Shown: piece after piece, positions 47,827-59,682 of the stretch
How the letters are laid out: every line of letters starts with the position of its first letter
How positions within the stretch are numbered: position 1 is the stretch's first letter
Assembly: GCA_023653785.1 (NCBI GenBank)
Contig: JAMKCH010084979.1
Location: 1-64,000, forward strand
DNA: 64,000 nucleotides
Reading direction: 5' to 3'
DNA from: Ophioderma brevispina
Lineage: Eukaryota; Echinodermata; Ophiuroidea; Amphilepidida; Ophiodermatidae
The notes under the pieces: generated by a model
The model's database searches: none
What the model saw: only the letters and a program-made list of their open reading frames with translations
Told to the model about the DNA's origin: nothing
Program-made: the position numbers and the translations under genes

Positions 47827-50405
47827 GTAACGCATAGATAATGTATGTATAAATTCTTAAACACTTGAGATTGTTTGCGCAATTTTCATTGTCTAGCCGT
47901 TTGATGAGACGATATCCGAGTGTTTCAATAAGGATGACACCCTTTTCTGACATACTTGTCTGACACCCTATGATTTCTGAGTCAACCTTTAACGGAATAA
48001 ACCACATAAACCATGTGGTTGATTCTGTAAGGTCCTTAAGGTTTCCGAATTTATAGGGTGTCAGAAAGGTGTCACCTATGGAAACACCCACGATATCACA
48101 CGGGCCAGCACGTACGCGTCAATGCGATACGCAGATGCACTACCTGGGCCATCGAAAGCAGATAATAACAACAAGTAGTAGTATTTAGTAGTAGTACCGT
48201 AAACCAAAGTTTTAGATTGATTTATAAAGCTGGAGTAGTTTATTGCATAAATCTACCATACTTTTAGAAATGTACTAATAGCTTCTAATTTTAATGCAAG
48301 GTGTTAAAGAATGAAAATAAAGGTATTCTTAGCACCATGCCGTTTATTGGTCATATCACCACGGGCCAACAGCCACTATTTTTAGCAATAAAAAACTAAG
48401 TCCACCTCGTTGTTCTACTTAAAAAAATATGCTGTATCCCTTTGATATGACACGATAGGTATACACAGAGGTGCGAACAAAATACATTACTTAATTCTCT
48501 AAATATTATGGGAGAGATATTCAAACGAACTCCCCAAAATGCTTGCTTTTTCTTTTTAATTTTAAAGGTGCAACGAGAGATTTCACATACAGGTGTCCCT
48601 AAAAAATCGAAAGTACTAAATTTTGCCCATGATGTATAGATTTCTATCAAAAATTAACCCATCTGAAAGGATTAAGCTGAGAGATGTTTCTTTGGTAAAA
48701 AAAATGGATGAAATTTCTATTCGATAGGAGCAACATTCAAAATTCCAGCCTTATGTTTTATATTGAAAATTATAAGCAAATCAAAATCACCTTTCGGTCT
48801 TTAGACATTTCTGTAGCCAAATACAAGGAAGAAATGTATAGAGCTGTCTAGTCTATATGAAATGACTATTATGATGCAATATTGGGTTCGCCTGAAAATC
48901 TCTCGTTGACCTTTACCAATACTCCCTTACTTTGCATCACCCAAACTTACTGAGCCGTGGATGGCAGAGGAAAATCAACATTGAGGATGACGATGACAAC
49001 TATGATAATTTTGATATGATACTTGACATCGCCTAGGCAACCACACAAGTCTGACCTTCAGAACCAATGGGAGAGCATGTTGGAAGAGAATGCGCCTGGA
49101 ATGGTAGATCCATACATACAGTACTTCTGAAGTTAAGAGTTGTGTGTGTACAAAATAGTCTACATGCTCTCTTCTCTGGGCTTTTTTGATACACAGTTGT
49201 GCTTTTATAATATCCAAACTACTAAATCAATTTTTAAAAGGACTGAGAAGATTTTGAGGAGGGGATACAAATTCTTCCCAATTAGCACCATTGATCGGTT
49301 GTTTAGTTCGTAGAACATGTACCGGTAATGTTTCAAAGGTTTATTGGAGAACAGAAGAAGAAAAAGAAACAAGTAAAAAAGGAAAACCAAAACTATATTT
49401 TGGAACTTGTTGCTATGGTACCAATCTCCCCATAGAAAAGCATGCTTGATTTTCTGTTCCGTGCATGACGAAAGAAAATTCAAAATCAACTTTAATGATC
49501 CTCATTGGCTAATTCACTTCAGGTGTGATTCAAATACATGGTAAGGAATTCTAAATATGCAAAAAATCCAGGTTTTAAAAAAAAATTAGGTGCGCTTTGC
49601 ACACCTAATTTTTGAAAAAATTGCAGTCAGATGTTTTGGTGAAAGTAGGAAAGTATGTAAGATTCAACATTTCTCTTACACGATAACATTAATTGGTTAC
49701 ACAGCTAAAAGATGGTAAAGAAAGAAAAAAGGAAAAGTGAAATACATTATCAGAAAATCAAATCAAAATTGAAATAATTAAATTGGAAATATATTAATAC
49801 AGAGTGAATAAAAAAAAAATGTGCATGAAATAACACATACCCTGAACTGTTGACTCAACTGTGACGAAGTTGATGTTTTCATGATCTGCAATATTTTCAA
49901 ATTTCTCATGCTGAAAACAATGGGCATAATTTGGTGAAGAAATGAGGTAGAGTGAAGACGATTTTACACGGCTGTGGTGAGCCAGAGTTTTGTCCGTCAT
50001 ATTCAGACAAAAATAATGGAAAGGTAAACCCAACCAAAACTGTGTAATCCCATTGGGAATGGGGTATACAAATGGATCAGCTGCGGGAAAAAAAATCTTT
50101 AATATCACCTCATTTCACCAAAGTCCTTCATTTTTCAGCATTAGAAAGTCGAAAATATGAAAATCATGATAACAACAATTGTGTCCAGGAGGAAACAGGT
50201 CAGGGTCAATCAAATTGTTTTGTTTTTATGCACATTTTTTTTTATGCACTATTGTATATCTAAGTAAAAGAGTACAAATACACTATACATATTTTGTGCT
50301 GATGCTGAAACCAACTTAGAGATTGCAACCTAGACTATACACTTGCTGATTCCAATTAAGATCTTTATTTTAAAAGTTGTAGATGAAAATGGTATTTCAT
50401 TTCAG
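47827..50405. other. Intron of the CCDC191-like gene
   Basis: AT-rich, containing the fold-back module at 49798-50248 and a perfect small hairpin (AAATTAGGTG ... CACCTAATTT) near 49587-49615. No further exon recognised. Confidence 0.4.
49798..50248. repeat. Fold-back pair of an exon-like dispersed module
   Basis: The segment 50103-50248 (CACCTCATTTCACC ... TTTTTCAG ... TATGCACATTTTTTTT) is repeated in inverted form at 49948-49798. A third copy lies in direct orientation at about 19605-19760, where the similarity extends upstream to about 19500 (matching 49990 onward). In the minus-strand copy, TTTTCAG at 49910 is followed by an open 67 bp stretch (HEKFENIADHENINFVTVES) and a GTATGT-like donor, so it resembles a small exon. 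Function unknown. Confidence 0.55.
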
Positions 50406-50578
50406 AGTTATTTCATGAAATCGAAACCAGAGATGATGATAGGACGGTGGAGAACATCCTCAAAGGGATGTTGGACAAGGACGTTGTCCAGAAATCCTTC
50501 AAACAAGATCTTGGCTTGGGAGCTGATAAAAAGAAGAAAAAAGATCCAAGGGTTACCATGGAAGCAAGACAGAGGAAG
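50406..50578 (+). CDS. CCDC191: CCDC191-like gene, coiled-coil exon
   Basis: Clean exon: acceptor ATTTCAG (to 50405), donor AAG/GTAGGT (50579), and a 173 bp frame open throughout (two bases completing a codon plus 57 codons). It encodes LFHEIETRDDDRTVENILKG ... and a Lys-rich end (GADKKKKKDPRV, then MEARQRK). The acidic then basic heptad-like make-up suits a coiled-coil protein. Linked to the downstream exons by strand, phase (ends phase 0) and style. Confidence 0.5.
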
Positions 50579-51779
50579 GTAGGTCTTCAGGATAGCCATA
50601 GCATTGACTTACGGCTGACTCGGAGATTTCCTGATGATGACCCCTCAATTTTCTAACAAATCAATGTTTTTTTGTCGTCTGCAAGAGTGCACGTAGGGAT
50701 TGCTTTGAAAGTGTGTCTGTATCTCAGTCTGTGTGTGTATCTGTCTGTCTGTCTGTGGTCAAAATGTTAACCCTAAACATAATTGCCTGCTGTTTCCACA
50801 TATGTGCGCACATTTTCATGATACTTGCATACAGTGGACCTTGGGGAGTGACCCACATGTTGGTGACCTCATGTGACCTCATTTCTACTTTGGCTCCATT
50901 CACAAACTGCGACAGCAGACAACACTAGCGGTTCGAGGACGACAATGCATTTTTGCATCTACATAATGCTTGTCCACATAGTAATTGACTTATGGCTGTA
51001 TTATTTACATTGAAAAAAAAAATACAAATGTCAAAGGGAACTGAACAAGAAGCCGTAAGGTTAACTGCCTTCAGAACAGTGCAGAGAACAAAATGTCACA
51101 GATAGGAATTGCATAGATTTGCAACATTCTTGGAGGATATTCCAGTGTAGCCTCCAGTCTGTGACTTGATGATGACACTGTGAATACTCGCTATGTCAGG
51201 AAGTTATTCTTCTTGTCGTACCTCAAGCCATGTTATGCTTGCAGTTATTATTCAGTGGAGTGGTTTACTCTGCAAACTGTTCATACTTATTATTCTGAAG
51301 TGTCATTTGTCTGTAAATATGTGTTGTTGTTATTCCTAACCTAACTCAAACTCTTACTTTAACCGTAATTATTTCTGTAATCTTTAACGCTATCCCAGCT
51401 TAAGCCATTGTAATAATGATCCTTACAGAGCTGGGAGTTACACCGTTTAATTTTCTCTCTGAGTACATGATCAGTATTTTCATTTGTGTATTCCCTGTGT
51501 ACATGTTGATAACATTGAAACTGCCGATGTGACCATTTTTTTCAGTTGAGCAACAATAACTTAGGAGAATTTTACAGACTATCTTACTTTTAAAATTGGC
51601 ATTTTGTGATCCACAGCCTCGTATCCCACTTCACATCAAACAAATTGGCAATTATTATTTATTCATCTGAACCATTGACCGATAGAAAAATATTTAGATT
51701 ATAGATTAGGTTTCATGCTTCCAGGATTGTGGATTATTGGTGGAAGTTAGTTAAACCAAAGTTTTTTTAAATCCGGTTT
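50579..51779. other. Intron sequence
   Basis: Includes a (TCTG)n microsatellite at about 50730-50756. No exon or mobile element recognised. Confidence 0.35.
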
Positions 51780-52140
51780 TGTCCAGTCAACAGGGTGGCC
51801 GGATTCACACTCAGCAATACTGCGTGTGTGAGGATTTATGGGAGAAAAGATAATTGGCCGATGCCCTACCTGACGTCAATCCAGTTTTCGGCGGTGGGCC
51901 TAGCCTTTGGGCACTATGTCCCACCATTCCCAAGCAGCATTGCTGGTGGCGCCAAGCGTCTCCAAGAGCTGCCCTTGGAGGTAGATCTTCTTTTTCATTC
52001 TACAAGGGTAACCAGCTACCCTCCTCATCAGATTTTCTTAGAAAATCGATGGGGGGGGGTGACGATTTAGCCGCGACAAACTCGGCCATGGAAAGGTTAG
52101 TACTGGTTAGTTACCGGATACCAGTAGGCAGGCCCTCAAA
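51780..52140 (-). repeat. Dispersed 3'-end repeat family D
   Basis: The minus strand (TACTGGTATCCGGTAACTAA, GGAGGGTAGCTGGTTACCC, CAGCAATGCTGC, CCACCGCCG, GGGCATCGG) matches the plus strand at 62985-63270. Its last part matches 43205-43315. The GAGGGCATCCGG ending resembles LINE/SINE 3' regions. The plus-strand ORFs of 91-102 codons here are shadows of the repeat. Confidence 0.65.
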
Positions 52141-52217
52141 GAAAACTGACCTGACACATTGATAAATTAAACTGATAAAATAATAACTATAAAAAATTAA
52201 AAAAAAAAAAAAAAAAA

Positions 52218-52425
52218 AGAGACAGTAGAAAAAGAGCAACAGCTGAGACAGAAACAGACCAAAAGTGCCCACCTGCGCAGGCGAAGGGACAGATGGTTTA
52301 TTGAGGAGAGGACAGAAGGACAACCAGAGACAACGAGAGGAAGCATTGATCCAACAAGAGATGGCCAAGATACGCAAAGAAATGCAGAAGAGTCAAAGAC
52401 AGGCTGTGGAGGAGACAAAGAATAG
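52218..52425 (+). CDS. CCDC191: CCDC191-like gene, Glu/Gln-rich coiled-coil exon
   Basis: After a poly-A tract the plus strand reads ETVEKEQQLRQKQTK, then RRRRDRWFIEER. After a one-base shift come GQKDNQRQREEALIQQEMAK and IRKEMQKSQRQAVEETKNR, ending at a GTTAAA donor (52426; GTAAAT in the repeated units downstream). The QQEMAKIRKEM style is strongly coiled coil and close to the corresponding part of CCDC191. The acceptor is unclear because of the A-run. The last ~40 bp of this exon plus the donor have been amplified into the minisatellite that follows. Confidence 0.5.
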
Positions 52426-53520
52426 GTTAAAGCAAAGAAATGCAGAGCCAAAGGCAGGCTGTGGAGAGACAAAGAATAGGTAAATGTAAAGAAATGCAGA
52501 GTCAAAGGTAGGCTGTGGAGGGGGAGGAGACAAAGCATAGGTAAAGAAAGAACTGCAGTAGTCAAATGTAGGTGTGGAGGGAGACAACAGAATAGGTTAA
52601 ATGAAAGAAATGCAGAGTCCAAATGACAGGATTGTGGAGGAGGAGACAGACTAGTAAATGCAAAGAAAGCAGGCCCAAAGGCAGGCTGTGAGGAGAGGCG
52701 AAAAAAAAAGGTAAATGTAAAGAAAAGAGACAGAGTCAAAGGTAGGCTGTGGAGGAGACAAAGATAGGTAAATGTAAGAATACAAGTCAAGGGCCGGCTG
52801 TGGAGGGGGGACAAAGAATAGGTAAATGTAAAGAACGCAGAGAGTCAAAGGCCAGTGTGGAGGAGACAAGAATAGTAAATGTTAAAGAAATTGCCGCGTC
52901 AAAGGTAGGCTGTGCGAGGAGACCAAGAAATAGGTAAATGCAACGAACATGCAGAGTACAAAAGGGCCAGGCTGTGGAGGAGACAAAGAATAGGGAAATG
53001 TAAAGAAATGCAGAGTCAAATGTAGGCTGTGGAGGAGACAAAGAATAGGTAGTAAATGTAAGGAAATGCAAGGCAAAGGACAGGCTGGTGGAGGAGGAGA
53101 CAAAGAATAGGTAATGCAAAGAAATGCAGAGAGCAATCCCAAAGGCGGCTTTGCTGTGGAGGAGACAAAGAATAGGTAAATGCTAACAGAAATGCAGAAG
53201 TCAAAGGTAGGCTGTGGAGGAGACAAAGAATAGGTAAATGTAAAGAAAGCCAAAGTCAAAGGCAGGCTGTGGAGGAGGGAGACAAAGAATAGTAATGTAA
53301 AGAAATGCAGAGTCAAAGGCAGCTGTGAGGAGGAAAAAGAATAGGTAAATGTAAAGAAAGGCGAGTCACGGTAGGGTGGAGGAGACAAAGATAGGTAACA
53401 TGCAACAGAAATGCAGAAGTCAAAGGCAGGTTGTGGAGGAGGAGACAAAGCATAGGAAAATGTACAGAAATGCCAGAGTCAACTGTAGGCTGTGGACAAG
53501 CTCAAAATAAGCCAGCGGCA
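52385..53520 (+). repeat. 54 bp minisatellite derived from an exon end plus splice donor, array 1
   Basis: About 20 units of consensus AATGCAGAGTCAAAGGCAGG / CTGTGGAGGAGACAAAGAAT / AGGTAAATGTAAAG. The first unit is the 3' end of the coding exon at 52218-52425. Each unit therefore carries exon sequence, a G/GTAAAT donor-like site and 10 or so intronic bases. The frame meets TAA right after the donor, so the array itself is not coding. The 60-200 codon ORFs on both strands here are translated repeat. Confidence 0.85.
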
Positions 53521-55990
53521 ACCAGGGGCAATTTGTGGTAAAAAGTTGCTCCTGGTTCCCTGGGAATCGGCAGGAAACCAGGGGCAGGGAATTCCTGAGG
53601 AACCCAGGGCAATTTCAAAAAATCAAATACAATAGTCTAGATACTTGATTTACCCCCAAGTCCTGTTTATCATTAACCTTATAATACAGAACCATTTTTT
53701 AAACACTATAATTTGGAACACATTTACTTTACGTCAGTTACTACCATTATACATCTCATGTTTCGTGGACCTCCAGGGGCCCGCTTAATATGTTTTGAAC
53801 AGGGGTGCAGGTCCTCTTAAGGGTTAAAAAATACAGTATTCTTGGTGACTACAGCCTCCGATCACTACATCCTGCGGACCTATTATTGGTCACTGGCAAG
53901 TCACCAAAGCCACCACATGAAGCGGAGCATGAAGTTTCTATGAACCGACACCCCTATCTAATCAGGTATAGGGTGCAAGTATTAGTATTTACAGGCAAGT
54001 GAGGGTTTACAGTGTACAGGCTATGGTAACCATGGTTCAGTGACCATTGGTCACCTGAATCTGGATTGTTTTGAAGACCTATTATAATTCAACCAATTGC
54101 AAGACGATTGTCTTATTGACAATGATCTGACCTTGAAAATGTCCAAATCTTAATGGTGGTTTTTAGGCGTTCAAAAAGTGCTTTGTTTAGAAGTTATAAG
54201 CAGTTGAAATGTCCAGAGTCCTATTCTTGTACATATTAATGGACGTTAAAAAAACTTATCAATTGTCCTTATTACATGTTCTATATGGTTCAATTTTCAT
54301 ATATATGTTACAAAAATAGGGCAAGGATTATTTACGAAATGAAATATTTTCAAAGTATTTTTAAACATTAACTATTTTGCAAGCAAAAAAAGTTTATAAC
54401 TAAGTTAAATGCATACTATTTGCAGCGAAAATTTAATTCTGAGTTACACAATGCGCACACCCACACGGTGTGGAGGGGGGTCCAAACCCCCACCCTTGAC
54501 CCCACCCTTTTTACCAAAGCATCCTTTTTACCAGCAGCCTCTGGTACCCACCACCCCTTTTACCAAACGGCCACCCTTTTTACCAGCAAGCCTCATCTGG
54601 TTAAACCCCAACCTTTTTAACCTAAGCACCCTTTGTTTATTCACCGACTTCCTCGGTTTACCCCGCCCATAATTGCCTAACATTTCCAAGCTTCTGACAT
54701 TTTGTCTACCACAAACAATCATATATGCTTATTTCTTGAAAGAATTCGTGAAATCTGTGATGCAAATGCACAAATAAACTCCAACTAACAAGGTCAGTGG
54801 GCCGCGTGTTCCATGAATGCCAATAAAGTAGGGAATAATTTAAAAATTTAAATACATTCCTAGTTCAACACTTTCACTGAGTTTCATTATTAACACTGTG
54901 ACTTTATTTGTAACCCACCCTGTATATGAAAATACCTTCCTTTGTACCAGAAGTTGCCAACCCCACCTTTTGTCGAGTCGCCATGCCATGATGTACACCA
55001 AGTTAAACCAACACACACCTATCGATGGTGGACGAATTCGGCTACTCTTACCTCTCCAGAACAGCTAATTTCTACTATTGGGACCGTGCACTAAGTTTAG
55101 ATAAGGCTCAGACTGCAGGCGTATTTTGTACCGAAATCAGAATAGGAAATAAAATGCTGAAATGGTGACACAGTTAACTTTTCCGTGAAAAATGATATTC
55201 TGAACTGAACCGTACGTTAAAATGTATTAAACGTGAGGTGTTACATTCAAAAATGTATATAAGCATGAAGCGCGCGCCGGCCCCGGTCAAATTTTTGACA
55301 CCATTTTTTGTCATTTTGTCTTGACCCGGGAAGCTGTTGGCTCAAAATAGGCGTGGCTAAGGTCGATAATGTTGTCAATAATGCTAATAAGTGCCCTGAT
55401 TGGTTAAGGTATAATTATATTAATTATGTCCGTTGATGATGTCCGATAACATTTTGTTCAAGGCTTTTATCTATTTTGTAGGTACATATTTGAATGTTTT
55501 TGTTATCATGAAAGCGACACGTTTTTACGAAATTTATCCTTTCTAGCACTGCTAGCAAGCGTTTCATCGGCAATGTAATCGCAAATTCAGTTCTTTTTCC
55601 CGACCACCGATTCAAAACCGATTACTCAATTATATGGTTCAGATTTATAAGTACCTCGATCGATCCAGTACACCATTGAGGACCGTTATAATCAGTTCAT
55701 GTTATTCTCAGTAACACGGGTTAATGAAAAATATTAATACTCCATCTCCAGCTTGAGTACGGGGCCCGGAACGCGGAAGCCAAAAAAAATACACCACTGG
55801 AATGCTAAAGACCAGGTGATTCCATTATCACGCAACTAGTAAATATCACGGCAATTTTGAAGTTTTCGTTGAATTATTCAGCTCACGGGCGAATTTTTAC
55901 AATGTACATTTTGCGCCTGGTAGAGTTTTTTCCGTTCCCAGGCGCATTTGGAGGCTTTACTGGCGCAAATTTGCGCCCTTGCGCCCGTTA
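53521..55990. other. 2.5 kb non-repetitive block between two parts of the 54 bp array
   Basis: Contains a short CCCTTTTTACCA-type repeat at about 54500-54640, a GGAACCAGGGGC-type duplicate near 53515-53610, and TTTGCGCC palindromic motifs at 55940-55990. No gene recognised. It may be an insertion into the minisatellite. Confidence 0.45.
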
Positions 55991-56365
55991 TTGTGAGGCC
56001 GGGCAGGCTGTGGAGGAGACAAAGAATAGGTAAAGGTAAAGAAATGCAGAAGTAGACAGATGTCAAGACAGGAGGGGAGGAGACAAGCCTAGGTAAATGT
56101 AAAGAATACAAAGTCACAGCAGGCTGTGGCGGAGACAAAGAATAGTAAATGTAAAATAAAGAAAGAAAATGCAGAAGAGTCAAAGGTAGGCTGTAGGCTG
56201 TGGAGGAGACGTAGAATAGGTTTTGAATAGGTAATGTGAAGAAAAGAAACTGAGAGTCAAATGTAGGACTTGTGGAGGAGAAAAAGAATAGTAAATGCAA
56301 TAAAAATGCAGAGTCAAAGGCAAGGCTGTGGAGGAGACAAAGAATAGGTAATATGCAGACCTGAA
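55991..56365 (+). repeat. 54 bp minisatellite, array 2
   Basis: About seven more degenerate units (GGCAGGCTGTGGAGGAGAC, AAAGAATAGGTAAATG) of the array at 52385, in the same orientation. Confidence 0.8.
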
Positions 56366-57090
56366 TCTTGTCAATATGTTCCAGCGATGCACCATTTGGC
56401 CCCCCTATTTTACTCAACATTTCTCTGTTTTCAGTCTTTTATTCATTTTTATCCCCTTGGTGCCTCTCTGGCACAAGGGGTAAAAATCTATTTTTGTCGG
56501 TGTGTCTGTTTTTGTCTCCGGTAACCGCCAGTCCCCTGGTCCGATCTAGATCTGGATGGCATCATTATTTGGCATATTATGAGTCATTTGCATATATTGC
56601 TCTGATTGGCTCATTGTGCATGTAATGGGATCATGCATATTTGCTAGAATGGCCAAGCCAAAAAAGTGGGGGAACTGGGAACCTGGTTCCCGGGAAATTT
56701 CCTATTTGGAGGGAAATTGTGGTCCTGTTACATAAGAAATACATAACAATGAAGGGAAAATTTTGCAATATTGGAGGGAAATTTTGAGTGTATTCCTGGG
56801 AAATTTGGCATTTTTTCAGCCCTGTGATGGCTATGAATATTTACTATGAATGCCCCCCCCCCCCGTTAAAGTTTGCATGGATATTTCAACCCGTTTTCAT
56901 GTCAGAGATAAAACATGATTTTGTTAATCCCAATAGATTACTGTGTAAAAAATTTAGTATTTGTTGACCAAAGGAGTGTGGGCTAATCTTTGTGGTAATA
57001 ACAGTAATAATAATTAATTTACTGACATTTGTATAGCACCTTTTCAGTGGATAAAACTGCTATTGCCTATTATTATTAGGCCATAAAAAA
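56366..57090. other. Intronic sequence with a hairpin-headed repeat
   Basis: CCCCTTGGTGCC / GGCACAAGGGG forms a 12 bp-arm hairpin at about 56453-56481, a head like those of other dispersed repeats in this window. Poly-C near 56851-56864. No gene. Confidence 0.4.
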
Positions 57091-57440
57091 TTGTTGGTTT
57101 GGCGTAACAAAAAATATTAGGGTCGGTCAGATTTTTTTCTAAAAATTTTTAATTTTTGTTAGATCTTCTCACTGTTTTACTCTAAAATGATACAAGATGG
57201 CTTACTATGTAAGCTTTTTTCCATGACATAGCAAGATTCTTTTATTTTAAACTGTTGTAGTGCATGACTACAACGACTAGTTTTTTGTTTTTCGTGGTGG
57301 TAAAAAAAATAGTTTTTTAATGTGGATGAAAATTAATGGGTCGGGCGGCAGACGAGATTTTTTTATTTTATGCTAATTGCATAAAAACTTTGAGTTCGGC
57401 AGGTTTTTTTAGGGTCGGTCGGGTTACGCCAAAACAAACA
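57091..57440. mobile_element. MITE family E (~350 bp)
   Basis: Left end TTGTTGGTTTGGCGTAAC and right end GGTTACGCCAAAACAAACA are inverted. Just inside both ends lies TAGGGTCGGTC (57119 onwards and 57410 onwards). AT-rich interior, no ORF. Confidence 0.6.
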
Positions 57441-57449
57441 AAAAATTTT

Positions 57450-57690
57450 TTTTATGCTTATGTGCTATCGGGAAATCGTCACAATACTTGGGTCCTCTAG
57501 GCTGACAAATGGCCAATGCACATCCCTATGAGCACTTAGATTGTAAATATTCCTCGAACACCTCCCTTGATTCGCTTGGGTTAATGAGGCAATTGCGATT
57601 AAGTATGTTGACCAAGGACACCAAACGTAGTACCTGAGTGGGGCTTGAATTCGTTGGCGAGTTCTTCCATGCAAAAATAATGACATCGTT
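57450..57690 (-). mobile_element. SINE, same body family as 45715-46065
   Basis: The minus strand reads TTCAAGCCCCACTCAGGTAC (B-box region), CCTTGGTCAACATACTTAATC, CCTCATTAACCCAAGCG and GTATTGTGACGATTTCCCG. These motifs are collinear with the 45715-46065 SINE. Upstream A-box region is worn. Confidence 0.65.
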
Positions 57691-58743
57691 CGGTTTCAAT
57701 TCATCGTAAAGGAGTACCGGTTCCCAAAAACATACCGTTGTTTCATCTTTTTAAACAGGTATCTTTCACCTAATTTCGCGATTTCTGATGAATCTCCTGA
57801 TAAAGTCGTCTTTTGCCAAGATTTCTCTATTAGTACTACCTGTCACCTGGACTGTGTGCTTTTTTGACCCAATCAGTAACATGTAAAAGGGAATGGTGGT
57901 GGGCTGAAGCGAGTTACAGCTTAATATTTTGTAAGCTGCATTTCATGGTTATGGAAAGGAAAATATGATGTAATTAGCCAATCAAGAAATGCTGTATGAA
58001 ACAAACCAGGAGTGCTGAGGGGTTAAGAAAGGGTCATTCACTTTAGGCAGGCACTTAAAGTGTCTGGATGATAAAACTGACGAAATGTCTGTTATTGCAT
58101 CTTGAAATTGATTTTCAAAAAAGTGAAACCAATTATAAAGGATGTGAAATATTTTTCCTGTGAGGGGTACCGCTATTAACCATGCAGAGCTTATTCAAGG
58201 TGGCATTTTGGTGCCTTATTTATCCCAAAGTAATGTAATTTTAGCAAAACTCAGATCCTGGTCTAACGATTGCATTTCACAGATGTTTGAAAGTCCCGTT
58301 TATTATGACAAAACCAGGAATTCAAAAAAAATATTAACGGGACACACTTTGGACAAAGATTTGGACTTATTTTATTCCTCTAAAAACAACATCCTATGTG
58401 TAAATTGTTACGAAATTCATGCTTGGGACCAAATATTATTGTTTTTTTAATTAGTTTACATGTTTTTCTGTGGAGAATTGGCATATAGGGCATCATACAT
58501 GGCCAAATTATGACTTTGTGTAGGCATATATGGCAAGATTCTCTGCAATGGATTTCTGATTTTTACAGATTTTTTTTTGGTATAGCTCTTGCATGTCCGT
58601 ACTTCTATCAGTTGGTCAAAATTGCATCGCCACTGCTTAATTAAATTGTCCTAAACTAAGAGACAATTTGCGTGGGGTCAAATAGCTGTGACTTTTTAAG
58701 TGATTGACATGATAAACAAAAATCAGTTCTTTGATATTTGTAG
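57691..58743. other. Intron sequence without recognised element
   Basis: A 96-codon plus ORF (58160-58450) has no family signature and no splice support. Confidence 0.3.
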
Positions 58744-58926
58744 GTGCCACAGACAGAAGCAAACATTGAAGAACAGAAATAGAAAGGGAAAGAATGCGAA
58801 TTGGAGGAGGAAAAGAGAGGAGAGGAGGAAGCCCAGACCGGACAAGCAGAGAGGCTTTTAGAAGAAGAGAGAAGAACTACTCCAGGCTCAAGAATTGAGG
58901 CTGCAAAAGCTGCTGAAGATGTGAAG
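58744..58926 (+). CDS. CCDC191: CCDC191-like gene, Glu-rich exon
   Basis: TTGTAG acceptor to 58743 and AAG/GTAACG donor at 58927 frame 183 bp. Phase 0 reads VPQTEANIEEQK, one TAG, then ECELEEEKRGEEEAQTGQA and ERLLEEE. A one-base shift then gives REELLQAQELRLQKLLKM. The whole is an uninterrupted Glu/Gln/Leu coiled coil once the indel and the TAG are set aside. Probably read errors, as the splice sites are intact. Confidence 0.5.
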
Positions 58927-59240
58927 GTAACGGTAAAGGATATTTAAGTTATCTATACTCTGAGTAAATAATGTTGATGATTAAAAATGTGGTTGTACTT
59001 AAAAGTGATGTAGTATTGTTGATATTTTAGTTGACTCAAAACAAAGTTCATTGATTACAAAACTTGCCAGTCCTGTTTTAAAGAGACATAGGAGATTTCA
59101 AGAAAGAGCCCCCAATTTAGTCGTCGACCCCGTTTTTTACATATTTATGATGCTTACCAATGTATAGATACACTGACGGTGAAATAAGCCGAATACGCCG
59201 TTCTTTATTGTAATAAGATGATGGATTTAGTAGTTTGGTA

Positions 59241-59297
59241 GTGCACGACAGGAAGAAAGCCCAAAGCATGATTGCGAGAGTAGAAGTTCAAAACAAG
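59241..59297 (+). CDS. CCDC191: CCDC191-like gene, possible short exon
   Basis: Between a TTGGTAG acceptor-like site and an AACAAG/GTTTGC donor-like site, one frame reads VHDRKKAQSMIARVEVQNK. It sits where the segment before CLQRHF is expected. Short and weakly bounded. Confidence 0.3.
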
Positions 59298-59472
59298 GTT
59301 TGCGGGTTTCTTTTGAATCTGTTTGTCCACTAAACCTTCGAAAACGTTCTTGGTAGGTAGTCTACAACCGAGCCAGTGAAAATTTGAGAGAAATTTGTAT
59401 CCTAAAAAAATCTACCCTCCTGCCTTTAAGATAAATAAATCAAACGATGAAATGGAAAATGTTTTCCCTCAG

Positions 59473-59682
59473 TGTCTTCAAAGGCATTTCCAGGAGTTAG
59501 GTACCAGCTGTTAGTTCACCGTCGTCTAAGAATGGGAAGGAAAAGAGCCCAGAGCCTGTTTCATGACGGAGGTGTTCTAGTTCGAGCCTGGAATGCGTGG
59601 AGAGCATACGTGAGAGCTTGTCAGGCTGATGAAAGAGAAGCTAGAGGAAGCAGAAAATATTATCAAGGAGAACACAATAGGT
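59473..59682 (+). CDS. CCDC191: CCDC191-like gene, W-motif exon
   Basis: CCCTCAG acceptor to 59472 and AATAG/GTAAAG donor at 59683. It starts in phase 0 as CLQRHFQEL, shifts one base, then reads LVHRRLRMGRKRAQ, LVRAWNAWRAYVRACQADER, and after another shift EKLEEAENIIKENT. CLQRHFxxW...LRLKMGKA...LRAWRDY is the order I associate with CCDC191, whose W-containing helices are like those of Sfi1 centrosomal proteins. This is the best diagnostic exon. The gene would act at centrosome or cilium base if the family assignment holds. Confidence 0.55.

Noticed and set aside
52197..53448. Minus ORFs up to 205 codons (LSPPQPTFDS repeats)
   Set aside because: They read the 54 bp minisatellite on the reverse strand; the plus-strand origin is a known exon end.
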